This document shows, piece by piece, positions 33,930 through 46,130 of a DNA stretch of 64,000 nucleotides (positions are counted from its first letter, which is position 1; every line of letters starts with the position of its first letter). This DNA is from Azolla caroliniana (lineage: Eukaryota > Polypodiophyta): contig JBHGNT010000009.1 of NCBI GenBank assembly GCA_043228905.1, positions 16,306,001-16,370,000 on the forward strand, in the 5' to 3' direction. Under the pieces are notes generated by a model, which had not been told where the DNA came from, did no database searches, and saw only the letters and a list, made by a program, of their open reading frames with translations. A program made the translations under genes and the position numbers.

Positions 33930-36900
33930 CTTGGTCCCACATAATCAGCCCCCCTCTCAAGGAAGACAAGAATTCTGATCTGTCATTTATATTCAGAGTA
34001 TGAAATGATTTCCATGCATCAACGGACGCTCCTAGCCCTACATCGAGCTTGGCCCAATCCAATCGCGTTCGGGACCCCAACATGTGCCCTGATGGCAAAC
34101 GCATATTCGGATTCCACACTAAGTTTTGTCTCAAGTATTCCTCCTCACATGTTGGTACACCATGTTCCTACCCTTTATGTACATGCTCCCATGCTCGTAG
34201 AAGACCATTAAAAAATTTGTCTTCCCAATTCCTAGACATAACATGTTTCTTGTCTGGTATAAAAATCCACCTTATGCTATCAGCCCATAATCCACCCATC
34301 GACGGAGCACAACTATACAATCTTTGCATAAGTAATTGCTTCCAAGGAGCATGTCCTGGTAAAAGGCCACGAATTATTAGTTTTGCTAACAAGGCCATGC
34401 ATTGGTCTAATGGATCTATAATCCCCAAACCACCGTATTGTTTTGGGGTTATCAATGTACTCCAAGCCACCTTCGCTCTTACATGACTCTTATCTTCCCC
34501 AGCCCATATAAAATTCCTAACCAGCCTTCGAATTTGTCCAATGCACGATTTTGAAAAGATCCAAGATGAGGCTATATACCACACCGTAGATAGTAGCACA
34601 TGGTTGGCAACTATCACTCTACCGGCCAAAGATAGTTTAGCATGACTCCACAAGAATAATTTTTTCCTCAAAGTTAATAGTAATGGTGCAGCATGTAATT
34701 CTGGAACCAAATCAATCCCAACCTGCACTCCAAGATATCGAACCGCAACTCCTCTTTGAGTCCATTGGAAAGTATGATGCGGTGCCCAACAAGGCGGCGG
34801 CTCCTTGCTTACCCAAAATGCAACAGTTTTCTCCCAATTTAACTTAGCTCCAGCCGCTATACAAAACTGTGACAAAGCCCCTTGTACTTGTTGCAAATTC
34901 GTTAGAGTCCCATCCACATATAATGCAGTGTCATCTGCAAATTCCGAGTCCAATATATCTTGTCCATGCATTGGCATTGCCAAACCACGCAAGCCTATAG
35001 ATTGTGATGATATAAATGCATGCATTGCTTCCGCAAACAAAAGGAACAAAAATGGTGCAAGTGGACATCCTTGGCGAACTGATCGAGTAATGTTAAAACG
35101 AGGTCCTACTCCACCTGCCAACAACGCCTGACTGTGTGCATTTCTATAAAGACAAGAAACACCTTTAATCCATGCCGTGTTGAAGCCTAAGTGATGCATA
35201 GTACCTTCCAAAAAATTCCAGTCAACCCTATCATACGCTTTCTCAAAATCTAAAAGCAACACGGCTAGATTTTGTTTGTTTTTTACCGCTACTGCAGTAG
35301 CCTCCCAAAATGTAAAAACATTATCCATAATACTCCTTTCCCTCATAAAACCAGTTTGCGATACATGAATTATCTTTGGTAATACCTCTTGTAACCGAGA
35401 ACTAAGCAACTTTGCAAATAGCTTATAACTAGTATTCAAGAGGGTGATTGGCCTCCACTTACGAATATCTTCTGAAACTCCTTCTGTTTTAGGTATAAGA
35501 TAAATAAGCCCCTCAGATAACGACATGGGCATCTCTCCACTTTCAAACATATGTTGGTAAGCATCTTTTAAGTCTTTCTTCAGTATCCCCCAATATTTCT
35601 TGTAGAATTTAGGTGTAAGTCCATCCACTCCAGGACAACTATTGTCCGATAAAGAGTGTAGCGCTTGTTCCAACTCCAATTCTGTAATAGGTGACAACAA
35701 TGAATCTTGCATTGCTTGAGTAACCTTGGGTTGAATTTCCGCCCAGACCTTCATTCTATTTTGGCTTATCTCCTCAGAGATAGGCTCTTCTGACAAAAGG
35801 GTAGCGTAGAATTTCGTGGCAATTACCCGCACAACATTTGGATCCATTTCAAGTTCGCCATTTTCATTCCGCAAACAACAGGTTACATTAGAGACTCTTT
35901 TGGGGCCTTTAATATTAAAAAATTGTTTTGTACATCTATCCCCAATTTGCGTCCATCTTGAAGCAGAGTTGTGATACCTAAATTGACTACGACATTCTTC
36001 CATATGTTGAACTTGTTTTCGGGCTTCTTCAAGATGTGAAGCTATCCACGCACACTCTGGTCGACCCTGTTGCAATCTTTGCAAAGATATCAATCTTGCC
36101 CTCATCCTTCTTTCCTTCTCCAGATATTCCATATATTCAGATCTTGATTTTAACGCAAAATATTGTGATATCTCCGTCAAAGCACAAGCCACTTTGATTG
36201 TAATGGGAGCATCCATATTATCTTTGTTCTGCCAAATATCTGTCACTTGATTATACCATCTATCATGTAACATTACCTTTTCGGGTATCCTAAATCGTAT
36301 GGACTCCCTTTTCGATTGCCCAAAGGTTCTCAATATAACAGGAGCATGATCAGAGAAAGTTGTGCCTGGCATAATAGTGATATTTCCCCCATTTAAGACA
36401 AAGGCCTCCCCCACATAAAATCTATCCAATCTTGAAAGATTGGTTCCAGCTATTCTCCTATCCGAACGTGAGAAACTCAAGGAATTCTGAGATCTATAAA
36501 CATTAGGCATATGCCATGCATCAAAAATACTCAATTTCAAACACATCCGTTCCCATACTGCTAATTCCTCCCCATGAATTGTTGAAACACTCCCACCTTT
36601 CCTATCCTCTGGGTCCTCAAGCATATTAAAATCCCCTGCAACACACCAATGAGACACATTTGGTAATGCATTTGTAATTTCACACCAAAAGTGTTTCCTA
36701 GCCGATGCATGATTTGGCGCGTAGATATTCAAGTAACCCCAAGTTGTATGTAAATCTTGTAATACAATATATTGTGCTCGTCCTGGCACAATGATCTCTT
36801 TGCATATAATACTTGATTTCCAATGATGTGCAATTGCCATACACACCCCGCCTTGTGTACCACTAGTGCCAATAGCCGGGGACCAAAACATCTCCCAACT

Positions 36901-37080
36901 ACCAGGTAATATAGTGCCATAGTTCCTTATTCTTTGCTCATTCAAATGATGTTCTTGAAACATCATAATGTCCAACGATCCATTCGTGAGACACTTTTGT
37001 AATTCCTGCCTTAACCTACCTCTATATCTTCGGTATAAGGGACCTCCCAAGCCCTGAACATTCCATGTGAGGAGCCTCAT
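33930..37080 (-). pseudogene. LINE ORF2, endonuclease and reverse transcriptase part
   Basis: ATG 37080 (MRLLTWNVQGLGG) overlaps the ORF1 stop in a TGATG. Apurinic-type endonuclease about residues 1-255: WNVQGLG, FQEHHLN, NIYAPN, AGDFNML, LDRFYV, FSDHAPV. Reverse transcriptase about 475-760: RPITLLNTSYKLFAKLL, LLDFEKAYDRVDW, RQGCPLAPFLF, EFADDTALYV with FADD near 715. A TAG at 34168-34170 (after HVHKG) interrupts the frame. In-frame sequence continues to the Gypsy-D junction (MRLPSGHML, then GGLIMWDQ). The host LINE protein would be about 1390 residues. Broken by the stop and by the insertion. Confidence 0.9.
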
Positions 37081-38825
37081 CAACAATTGTTAGAGGCCGA
37101 ACCGGACCCGATCCTACGAGTCTTAGAGGATGGTTCCACGGAGCTTACGCCACCCCCATCTCCCATAATCACCATTTGGCTTTTGAGTATGTCACAACCT
37201 TCTTTAATGAATCTCCAATGATGATGGGCCCGAGCCTTGGCTTGGCTTTCCGGCACATCATCTTCATGAATATAAACATATCCAAAATCAAACAATATAT
37301 CGGAAGGTACATCCAATACAACATGCTTGCGGTTCATTGCATCCAAATACGGAACCACTAAACAACTTGCATTCTCTAACCCCCTCAATATTGTTTCCCC
37401 CAATTGAGGATTTTGCACATATTTGGCAAAATACAAAACTTGTCCTCTCATGGCCAACATAACATTCGGTTGATTCCATATGTCATTTCTCTCATAACCA
37501 CATAATGGAAAGGAATAACCGACCAATGAGTTTTCCACTTGTTTTTGTCTAAATAAAACATGGATCCTTATTGCATTGGGTTCATGAACATCTTTAACAC
37601 CCAAATGTTTTGTGAACTCATGCCCAAAGGGGGCTGCATAATCAAGTATGGAAAAGCCACCATTTCCGGTATCCTCCTTCAACATCCCACATGTTCTTAT
37701 TGTGATCGCATTATCCAATTTTTGTGATTGTATTGTTCTTTTTGAACGAAATGTTTTTGCCTTGACACATCCATCATTTGGTTGGGTGGTACTAACAATT
37801 TTCCCCCTTATCTCAGTAGTGGATGTTGGTTGTTCTTGTGTATCAATTTCTATGTCCAATGCATTATACGCATTAGGGGTGAGACACGTCTCTTGCATAG
37901 GCACCGTACGTGTCTTGCATCCATGCTTAGCCTTTACATTTATCCATTGAGTGTCTCTTGTTTCCCCTTGTGCCCGTACACCCATACAATCTGAGGCTAG
38001 TTTCTCTTGACATTTATTTGCCTCATGCCCTTCTTGTTTACAATATTCGCAACAACGTTTTTTTTCCCCCAATTTAATATTTCTCCTTGGGCAATTCTTG
38101 GCTAAATGTCCCATTTGCCGACAATAGAAGCATTGTCCAGGGAGCCCGGCAAACTCCACCTTTTGTTCTATAAAATCCCCTTCTTCATTTGGTAGCCTTA
38201 CCTTTGTCGGTAAGTTTTCGAGTGATTCTACCAAGATTCGGGCTGACGGAAATCCTGACATTTTACTTAATCGCATAGCCATACTTTCTTGGACCCTCAC
38301 TACAGTTCCGATCCTTGAAGCTATTGCTTCAAGCATCGGTAAATACTCCTTACGTAATCCCGGGAAGACAATCGTTAACGGAAATATCCGATCTCCTTTC
38401 CGTATTGCCTCCACCGGATTAAAACCTTGTTTCCAAGGCATCACAAATGCACGGGCACCTCTTACATCAAGAGGACTATGCTCCAACATTATTCCCACTG
38501 ATTCGATTGTATCCAATTCCACATGATAAAATCCTCGTCCCATGAATTGGACATCTATTATTCTACCAATTAATCCATGCATAGATGCTTGTAATAAATC
38601 TTTACACTCACCTCTATTCGGCCGAGCTCCCACCACTCTGCAGATCACCGAGAGTTGAGTTAGGCGCTGAATCTCTGATTTGAATTCAGCCTCTTCTTCT
38701 GTCGAGAATACGATCGGTAGAGGCCGCTCCTCAGATTCTGTTGGCGGGGCTGCTTCTTTAGAGTTCCCCTGTTGTGTCGTTGAGGTGGCTCTCTGCTGCG
38801 TTCTCTCTCTTCCCTGTTCCTCCAT
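37080..38825 (-). CDS. LINE ORF1, gag-like nucleic-acid-binding protein
   Basis: 581 residues if started at ATG 38825 (MEEQGRERTQQ), 25 bases from the element's 5' end. A frame extension upstream crosses into the target site and is not used. Region 35-200 resembles the DUF4283 fold common in plant L1 ORF1 proteins. Two CCHC knuckles follow: residues 232-245 (CFYCRQMGHLAKNC) and 259-272 (CEYCKQEGHEANKC). The rest is low-similarity. In L1 elements ORF1 coats the RNA to form the particle used by ORF2. The frame is intact, and stop and ORF2 start share one base, which suggests coupled termination and restart. Confidence 0.88.
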   Translation of the reverse strand: MEEQGRERTQQRATSTTQQGNSKEAAPPTESEERPLPIVFSTEEEAEFKSEIQRLTQLSVICRVVGARPNRGECKDLLQASMHGLIGRIIDVQFMGRGFYHVELDTIESVGIMLEHSPLDVRGARAFVMPWKQGFNPVEAIRKGDRIFPLTIVFPGLRKEYLPMLEAIASRIGTVVRVQESMAMRLSKMSGFPSARILVESLENLPTKVRLPNEEGDFIEQKVEFAGLPGQCFYCRQMGHLAKNCPRRNIKLGEKKRCCEYCKQEGHEANKCQEKLASDCMGVRAQGETRDTQWINVKAKHGCKTRTVPMQETCLTPNAYNALDIEIDTQEQPTSTTEIRGKIVSTTQPNDGCVKAKTFRSKRTIQSQKLDNAITIRTCGMLKEDTGNGGFSILDYAAPFGHEFTKHLGVKDVHEPNAIRIHVLFRQKQVENSLVGYSFPLCGYERNDIWNQPNVMLAMRGQVLYFAKYVQNPQLGETILRGLENASCLVVPYLDAMNRKHVVLDVPSDILFDFGYVYIHEDDVPESQAKARAHHHWRFIKEGCDILKSQMVIMGDGGGVSSVEPSSKTRRIGSGSASNNC

Positions 38826-38865
38826 CTCGTTTTCAGGCCGTCTTTGTATCGATTTGAATATATAT

Positions 38866-38987
38866 TTACATAAGGGTATTATCAATTATGTTGGATTTTT
38901 TTTTTACATAAGCCCATTCAATATTAGATATTTTAATGAGACAGTAAAGAATATATTATGCAAACAATACTCAAATTTGAAGTCGCA

Positions 38988-39018
<31 letters not shown>

Positions 39019-40860
39019 GCATGTATCCTATATACCTACATTCAAATATTATGTCCATGAATATGTATATACATACATTACACCAATTTATACATGCATG
39101 CTGACTAAACATAAATATATGTACAAATATATATTACTATATGTAAATATGTACATACATGCATTACATACTACATACATATTAGAATCGGCCATATATA
39201 TTGACATACATATATACATAATACATACATAAAAATTACATATTACATATTACACATGTATATTATTATACACACAATTATATACAAATGCAAATATACA
39301 AACCAAACACACAAAAATAAATTACATATTATATATATACACATGCATACACATTCCATACATACAATACAATACAATATGTACATACATACACACACAA
39401 ACATAACAAATGCATATATACCTATATCCATGAATATGTATATGACTAAACATAAATATATGTACAAATATATATTACCATATGTAAATATGTACATACA
39501 CATACATACATGCATGCATTACATATTGCATACAGATTAGAATCAACCATATATATTGACATACATATATACATACATAGATGCATATATACATACAAAA
39601 ATAAATGATCTATTATATTATATATATATACATATACACATACATATTAATACCTAAGATTACATATTATATATATACAAATCTTCATACTTACAAACAA
39701 GTTACATATATTATATATATATACGCGTGCACACACACATAAATAAATTAGATATTACATAGTATATAATCCATACCTATTAGACAATATACAAATTTAC
39801 ACATACATAAAGTACATATATACATATATAGATATATTGCATATGTACATACATATTCCACATATAACCATATATATGTATAGATTATATTGAACCATAC
39901 AAACCAAAATACTTACATATACACACACACACATTAGATATGTATATGTATACTTACACATAAATAAATTAGATATTACATAGCATATAATCCATACCTA
40001 TTACACAATATACAAATTTACACATACATACATTACATATATACATATATATGTAGATACATACATAGACATATTACATATGTACATACATATTCTACAT
40101 ATCACCATATATATAGATTATATTGGACCATACAAACCACAATACTTACATATATACACACGCGCACACACACACACACACATTAGATACATGTATGTAT
40201 ATTACGTACATATTACAAACATACATCCATATACAAAGCCATATACATATGTACTAAATATGAAAATATCCCAAAAATATACATATATACACGTACATAC
40301 ATTCATACATTTATATACATATGACCATACACACACACACACACACATACATTGGATATATACATACATATTATGCACATAGTACAAACACATTCATACT
40401 CATTGAATCATGTATATTGACATATATATATATATATATGCATACATATACATACATACATATTCCACATGTCACCATATATATACGTACATATGCCTAC
40501 AATGTTATAAGTTTTACAAACATACATCCATACACATATATACATACATTACATACATGCATACACATACATACATACATTACATATGTACATACATATC
40601 ATCACAAACTACAATACATACATATATACATACACATACATAAATATTATGAACAAACATCCACACACTCATGTATGCATATATGCATACATTGTTACAC
40701 ATACAAACATACATACATTACATATTACATATATACACATATGTACATTCATACATGTACATTCATACATGTACATACATACATTGCATATGCATATATT
40801 ACCATCACACATTCATATACATTGTATCATGTACATTGTCATATACATAGATTGAAATAT
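38866..40860. repeat. CATA-type microsatellite field, left part
   Basis: About 2 kb dominated by ACAT, CATA and ATATAC motifs, including pure CATA runs near 38989-39016, with longer imperfect duplications (for example 39740-39850 against 39955-40080). Long apparent frames rich in Tyr, Ile, His and Thr are artefacts of the repeat. Confidence 0.88.
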
Positions 40861-41019
40861 TCGCATTCGTGGGGCCTACCCCACGAATCCATACGAATAG
40901 GAATGCGAATACATATAAATATATTCGTTTTCTATTTTTTTTTAAAATTTTAAATAAAAAATAAAAAACAGTTTTTCTTCATCTGAGCAAGTGAACGAAC
41001 AGCGAGCAGCGAGCGAGCA
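40861..41019. other. junction sequence next to copia fragment
   Basis: Contains a short palindromic stretch around GGGGCCTACCCCACGAATCC (40871-40890) and an A/T-rich segment. No gene. Confidence 0.4.
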
Positions 41020-41028
41020 AGCCTCACC

Positions 41029-41895
41029 CTACTCCCTGTCCGCCCTCGCTTCCCTCTGCATCTTGTTCTCGGCCAGAAAATTGAGCTTTCCGCAATATCC
41101 GCATTCGGTTGCGTTTTGACGGCTCGGGCCGGAGTGGAAGCTCCCCCTTCTTGCGAAGGTTCCTTGTTGGCTTCCGTTTTGCGGCCAAAATTGGGAGTTG
41201 TTATCGTAGGTCGGACCTCGTCCGCCTTGTCCTTGGCCGAATCGGCCTCTCGACTGTCTGCGTCCTCTTCCTTTGTTCGAGTGCGTGTAGAGCATGTGGC
41301 CTTCTGACTCATTGCTCCTTGTACGCACGTGGTTTTCTTCGACCAATAGCATTGATTGGAGCTCGAAGAAGGAGGGAGATTTCTCCCGTGCTAGAACGGC
41401 GGTTCGCATTGCGCTGAACTATGGTGCGAGGCCGCCGAGGCATATTTGAACCATCTCATCATCATCGATATTTACGCTTATTGAGCCGAGCGAATCACAA
41501 AGCTCTTTGATCTTCAAGGTGTATGTCGTGATGGACATGTCCCTTTGTTGAATGTTGCTCAACTCTTGGCAGAGTTGAAGCTTCCTCGCGATCGTGTTTG
41601 CCGTGAAAATCTTTCGTAGATTTTCCCATGCCTCCTTCAGTGTTTTGGCTTCGCGAATGTAGCCGAGCATGTGATCGTGAACACATGTCGCCAAGCAATA
41701 CATCACGCGGCTTGCGGCTTGCTCCCATGTCGCGTATCCGGGAGCCGCTTCGGCGGGTCAGTCTTCATGCGCTCCTTTGATGTAGCTCCAATAGCCTTGT
41801 CCGACAAGGTATTGGTGCATCTTGTACTCCCAAGATGCGAAGTTGTTTCGATCCAACTTCTCAGTAGGGAGAGCGCTCCCCATTTGAGTATTCAT
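41029..41895 (-). pseudogene. gag of the truncated copia relative
   Basis: ATG 41895 (MNTQMGSALPTEKLDRNNFA, then SWEYKMHQYLVGQGYWSYIK). It runs through AWENLRKIF, DDDEMVQICLGGLAP and SPSFFELQSMLLVEENHV to a knuckle remnant CGYCGKLNFLAENK, in which the His and last Cys are lost or out of place. Stops: TGA near 41760 and TAG at 41419-41421. It retains the Gln that Copia-C lost at 14081, which supports the reading of that stop. Confidence 0.85.
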
Positions 41896-42057
41896 TATGT
41901 CGATTCTTCTTCTTCTTCTTCTTCTCTCTTCGAATGCGAGCTATGTAGCGAACCTACGATAACGATGAGCCGGTTCTTGGTCGTCGGCGTGGAGCACAAC
42001 ACACGATCACGATGAGGCGAATGGGCTAGATCGACCTACCAGATCACTCTGATACCA

Positions 42058-42103
42058 TGTAAAGAATTAAGAGATGGATTCTTGTGAAGCGGAATAGGTG
42101 TGA

Positions 42104-42139
<36 letters not shown>

Positions 42140-42450
42140 ATAGAGAGAGACACAAACAGACAGAGTATACGCAAGGTTAAGTATATTAACAAAGGAGAAA
42201 GACACAACATATACAAGGTGGGAGGAGGGTGCTTTATATAGTCACCCTCTCTCTTCATTAACTACAAGACTCATGGAGCATGGGGAATGTGAAAGCTCAT
42301 AAGTTATGTGTCATAGAATATGATTCTATGACTCATACTAAATGCTAGAATACAAAGTGGTGACATAATGGTGACTTTTGACCATTGGAGTGTCTCTTCA
42401 CTCTCAAGGTGAGTTCACACACTAGACCAAGTTGAGCTTGATTCTCAACA
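42058..42450 (-). repeat. LTR of truncated copia relative
   Basis: TG to CA termini, a GT microsatellite at 42107-42137 and a TATATAAAG on the minus strand near 42233. Confidence 0.88.
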
Positions 42451-43670
42451 ATACATAAACACACACACACATAACATATACAATCATACACACAAGCCAG
42501 ACATACATTACAATACAATATGTACATACATACACACATACACATTTACACATACATACACACACACATAACATATACAATCATACACACATGCCATACA
42601 TACAATACATACAATAAACGAAATTAATACATTACAATACAATATGTACATACATACACACATACCTATATACACATATATACACTTACATACATACACA
42701 TTTACACATATAACACATACATACAATACAATATGTACACACATATATACATACACATGGAATACAATACAATACATACACACACACGTGTAGAATATAC
42801 AATATACATATGGACACATATATATGTAGTATGGAACATACATACACACAACATAAATGCTATACATACAATAAATGCAATTAAATAAAATAAAATACAA
42901 TATGTACATAATACACACATACCTATATACACATACAATGCAATCCATACAATACCTACATACACATATAATGCATACATACATACACATATACACACAT
43001 AACACGATATGTACATACATACATACACACACACACACACAAAATGCAATTAAATAAAATAAAATACAATATGTACATACATACACACATACCTATATAC
43101 ACATGCAATACAATCCATACAATACCTATATACACATATAACACATACATACATACATGATACACATATACACACATAACACAATATGTACACACACAAA
43201 CATAACACACATGCATACCACATACAAACATATATGATGTATGGAACATACATACACATGCACAAACATAACACACAACACACATGCATACCACATACAA
43301 ACATATATGATGTATGAACATACATACACACACAAACATAACACACAACACACAACACACATGCATACCACATACAAACAATACAATCCATACAATACCT
43401 ATATACACATATAACACATACATACATACACATATACACACATGCATACATGCATACATACACACGTACAAACATAACACACAACACACATGCATACCAC
43501 ATACAAACATATATGATGTATGGAACATACATACACACACACAAACATAACACACAACACACATGCATACCACATACAAACATATATGATGTATGGAACA
43601 TACATACACACACACACAAACATAACATACAACACACATGCATACCACATACAAACATACCATGTAACTT
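42451..43670. repeat. CATA-type microsatellite field, right part
   Basis: Continues the composition of 38866-40860. From 43190 to 43660 a unit of roughly 70-80 bp (with CACATGCATACCACATACAA and GATGTATGGAACATAC) repeats about six times, with length variation. Confidence 0.88.
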
Positions 43671-43825
43671 AACATTTATGCCTTTTATTTTAACAGGAAA
43701 AGGAGAAAAGAGTAGAAACCAAATATAAACCTATGGTATTCCAAATATATTTTCTGATTTCTTTAAGATATTATTTACTTCTATGTATATTAAGTTTTCT
43801 TGTGTTTGTTGTTACATGTTATAAT

Positions 43826-44467
43826 CATAGTTCTAGCCATACATCTCAAACGTGTCATACTCATACGTGAATATTCGTATCATACTCATGCGTGAAATGG
43901 CTCCAAGTATGATTGGAATCCATTCGTCTATATTTTTATTTATTTTTATTTTTATTACTCTAAATTTTTTTTTAAAATATGAAAAACGAGACAAATTGGT
44001 AAGGCGGCAAGTTGTAGGCGGCCCGCAGGTGAGCGGGAATCAAGATTCGGGATTCGGGAATCAGAAATTAGAAATTAGAAATCAACTCCCTGTTCGTTTC
44101 GTCCTTCACAGAAATCTGATTTTCACGATTTTCTCCTCACAGAAATCTGATTTTCACTCAGAGCTCTCGATTCTCTACAGTCAACTCTTAGTTACAACTT
44201 ACAACTCATGAACACTCAGAGCTCTCGATTCTCAACGCACTCGATTCTCAGTTCAGATTCATGATCACTCAGAGTTCTCGACTCTCAGACTCAGACTCGT
44301 CACTCCTCACGAGTCACAACGCGATAACGCGTTAGAAAAAACCCCCCAAAAAAACCCCCAAAAAAATAAAAATAAAAACCAAATGAATATCGTGTATCAT
44401 ACGTGTACGTTTGCAAACATTCGCGTACATCCAATAATTTGGACGTACGCGAATATTAGGAACTATG
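43826..44467. mobile_element. non-autonomous hAT element
   Basis: 642 bp between perfect 8-bp target duplications GTTATAAT (43818-43825 and 44468-44475). Terminal inverted repeats are CATAGTTCTAGCC on the left and CATAGTTCCTAATATTCGCG on the right strand. Subterminal ACGTGAATATTCG-type motifs occur in both orientations. 8-bp duplications and CA-start termini fit the hAT superfamily. No transposase. The interior has short repeats (GAAATCTGATTTTCAC twice; CTCAGAGCTCTCGATTCTC twice). Confidence 0.85.
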
Positions 44468-44475
44468 GTTATAAT

Positions 44476-45360
44476 ACAGGTCCAACGTTGAAGATGGAAA
44501 CAACATGAAATTTATATCCTAAAATGAACTTCTTAGGGTTTTCTTTTTATATAGTTGGTCTTTAAAAGGGCAACCTTTATTATAATATGTTTTTTAAGTA
44601 GACATTGCAATAACAAAATGATTTATTTTATTTCATTTTGATTTGGGTAAGAATGTGTGAATAGATGATGTCTTACATTTCAAATGGAAATATGAAGTAG
44701 GTTGCCATTTGTTTGATCAATGTGTTTCAGAAAAAATAATGTTATGGCTTCATATGAGTCTATCCATGAAACCAAACATAATGTTAATTTGTTAGTAATT
44801 TCATTATTGATATGCATTTTAGATTGTTCCATGTGTGTTTTTTGAGATATATATGTCAAGTTCAAGATTGTTTTATTGTAAATTACATTGTTTTTTATCA
44901 CTCTATATTCTTCATACGTCTCAATAAACTAAAAACAAAAACTTATATGTGGCTTATATATGTTATACCTCTAGTGTTTTTGGGTAATGTTTCCTAATTG
45001 TGTGTGCATTACTTTATACTTTAAACATTGTGTTTTCAATCTATGTGGCACTTGATGAAACATTTCTAGGAATTTTCATATGATGTCTAATGTTGATTCA
45101 TAATTTTGCGAGTCATCAATTGTAAAGACGGTCATTGATCCTTTCTAGGAATAGAAACTATGTGTGCATGTATATTTTATATGTAAGGGTATTTAAAATG
45201 GGTGGTTATCAAAAAATATATTCGCAATAAGGGGTATTTTTATTAATCGTTTTTCTACACAAGGGTCACTAAAATAGTAAAAAACATACGTATAAGGGGT
45301 TTATAAATGATGTCATGAACGCACGTGATACAACCTTCTTATATATAGTGGAGCCCCCGG
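44476..45360. other. no recognisable gene
   Basis: AT-rich unique-looking sequence without coding or terminal-repeat signals. Confidence 0.4.
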
Positions 45361-45454
45361 GCAACAGTTACTGGTGCATTTTATATGACCAGGATGCATA
45401 GTTGCCCCGGTCGAGCTTTTCTGTGGGAAGCGAACTTGTCATACCTCTGTCCAT
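45361..45454 (-). pseudogene. Copia-C-like gag N-terminus
   Basis: ATG 45454 reads MDRGMTSSLPTEKLDRGNYA, then SWSYKMHQ, a TAA, LL. This is almost the Copia-C gag start. The frame is lost after 30 codons. A Met primer site (45538-45549) and an LTR-like TGTCAAAG (45550) follow, but that LTR is unlike Copia-C. Confidence 0.75.
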
Positions 45455-45549
45455 TTTGGTTCTCTACTGTTCTTCACCGGGTGTTAGGGTTTGTCTTCGA
45501 AAACGTTTGTTGGATGCAAAGGAGTCTCAACCCTCACGCTCTGATACCA

Positions 45550-46130
45550 TGTCAAAGTTGGCATGCGGAAGCTTGACAAAACCGGTTTAACCGGGCAGCA
45601 ATAGAGAATAGAAAACACAGGTTCAATGGAAGCTCGAGAATATTTAGCATACACGGGAGAGACAGAGAGAGAAAGTAGAACATAAAACTCAATTCCAAAA
45701 TAATAATCCTTTGTGTACATAGAATGTGCTAAGAGAACACTTTTATACAAGTCCATAAAGGACTGACAGAAGTACTGACATGTACTTCAATGCTCATACG
45801 AGCGACTGTCACTGACTCCCCAAAATATGCCTACGTACTAGGTTGGATCCCTAGGCCTCTAACGGCCTACCGGTTTCAATCCGATCTGGCTCCTGGTTCC
45901 GGACACCGATCCGGTTCTCCGTTCTGGATACCGATCCGTCTCTGGGTTATTCAGCTAATCCGGATCCAATTGAGCTTGCTCGCTAAACAACTACATTATG
46001 GTATAATAGACTCTGAGATCTTAGTTTGGCCTAAACCTTTGATCGAGCAATGCGCACAAGACCATATTCTCCTGAGAAGAAACAACCATGGGTCTGCACT
46101 TCATTGTGTTAAATCACCTCTAGAGTAAGC
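45550..46130 (-). repeat. probable copia LTR, far end undefined
   Basis: It starts TGTCAAAGTTGGCATGCGG next to a GCTCTGATACCA primer site, which marks the inner LTR edge of a minus-strand copia. The outer edge and target duplication could not be fixed. Confidence 0.5.

Larger units (their letters stand above)
25547..38850 (-). mobile_element. L1-type LINE, split by Gypsy-D
   Basis: A 15-bp target duplication GATTTGAATATATAT occurs at 25532-25546 and 38851-38865 on either side. After removing Gypsy-D (7018 bp plus one CTTGG) the LINE is about 6.3 kb: a 25-bp leader, ORF1, ORF2, a 3' UTR and an A-rich tail. It appears essentially full length. It held one premature stop in ORF2, and Gypsy-D landed in its 3' half. 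Confidence 0.9.
41020..42450 (-). mobile_element. Copia-C relative, truncated to 5' LTR and gag
   Basis: LTR 42058-42450 (393 bp; minus strand begins TGTTGAGAATCAAGCTCAAC, like Copia-C). A Met primer site lies at 42046-42057 and gag is intact in order but broken. Everything after the gag zinc knuckle is missing, and the left end is ragged near 41020. The right LTR end abuts CATA microsatellite, so it inserted within the microsatellite field. Confidence 0.85.

Noticed and set aside
34805-35131. 108-codon plus-strand frame
   Set aside because: Antisense shadow of the LINE reverse transcriptase.
39017-40953. Frames rich in Tyr, Ile, His and Thr in the CATA field
   Set aside because: Same cause: simple-sequence DNA with no domain or start context.
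42508-43675. Long minus-strand frames rich in Cys, Val, Tyr and Met (up to 239 codons)
   Set aside because: They are translations of the ACATAC microsatellite; every frame stays open because the repeat lacks stop codons.
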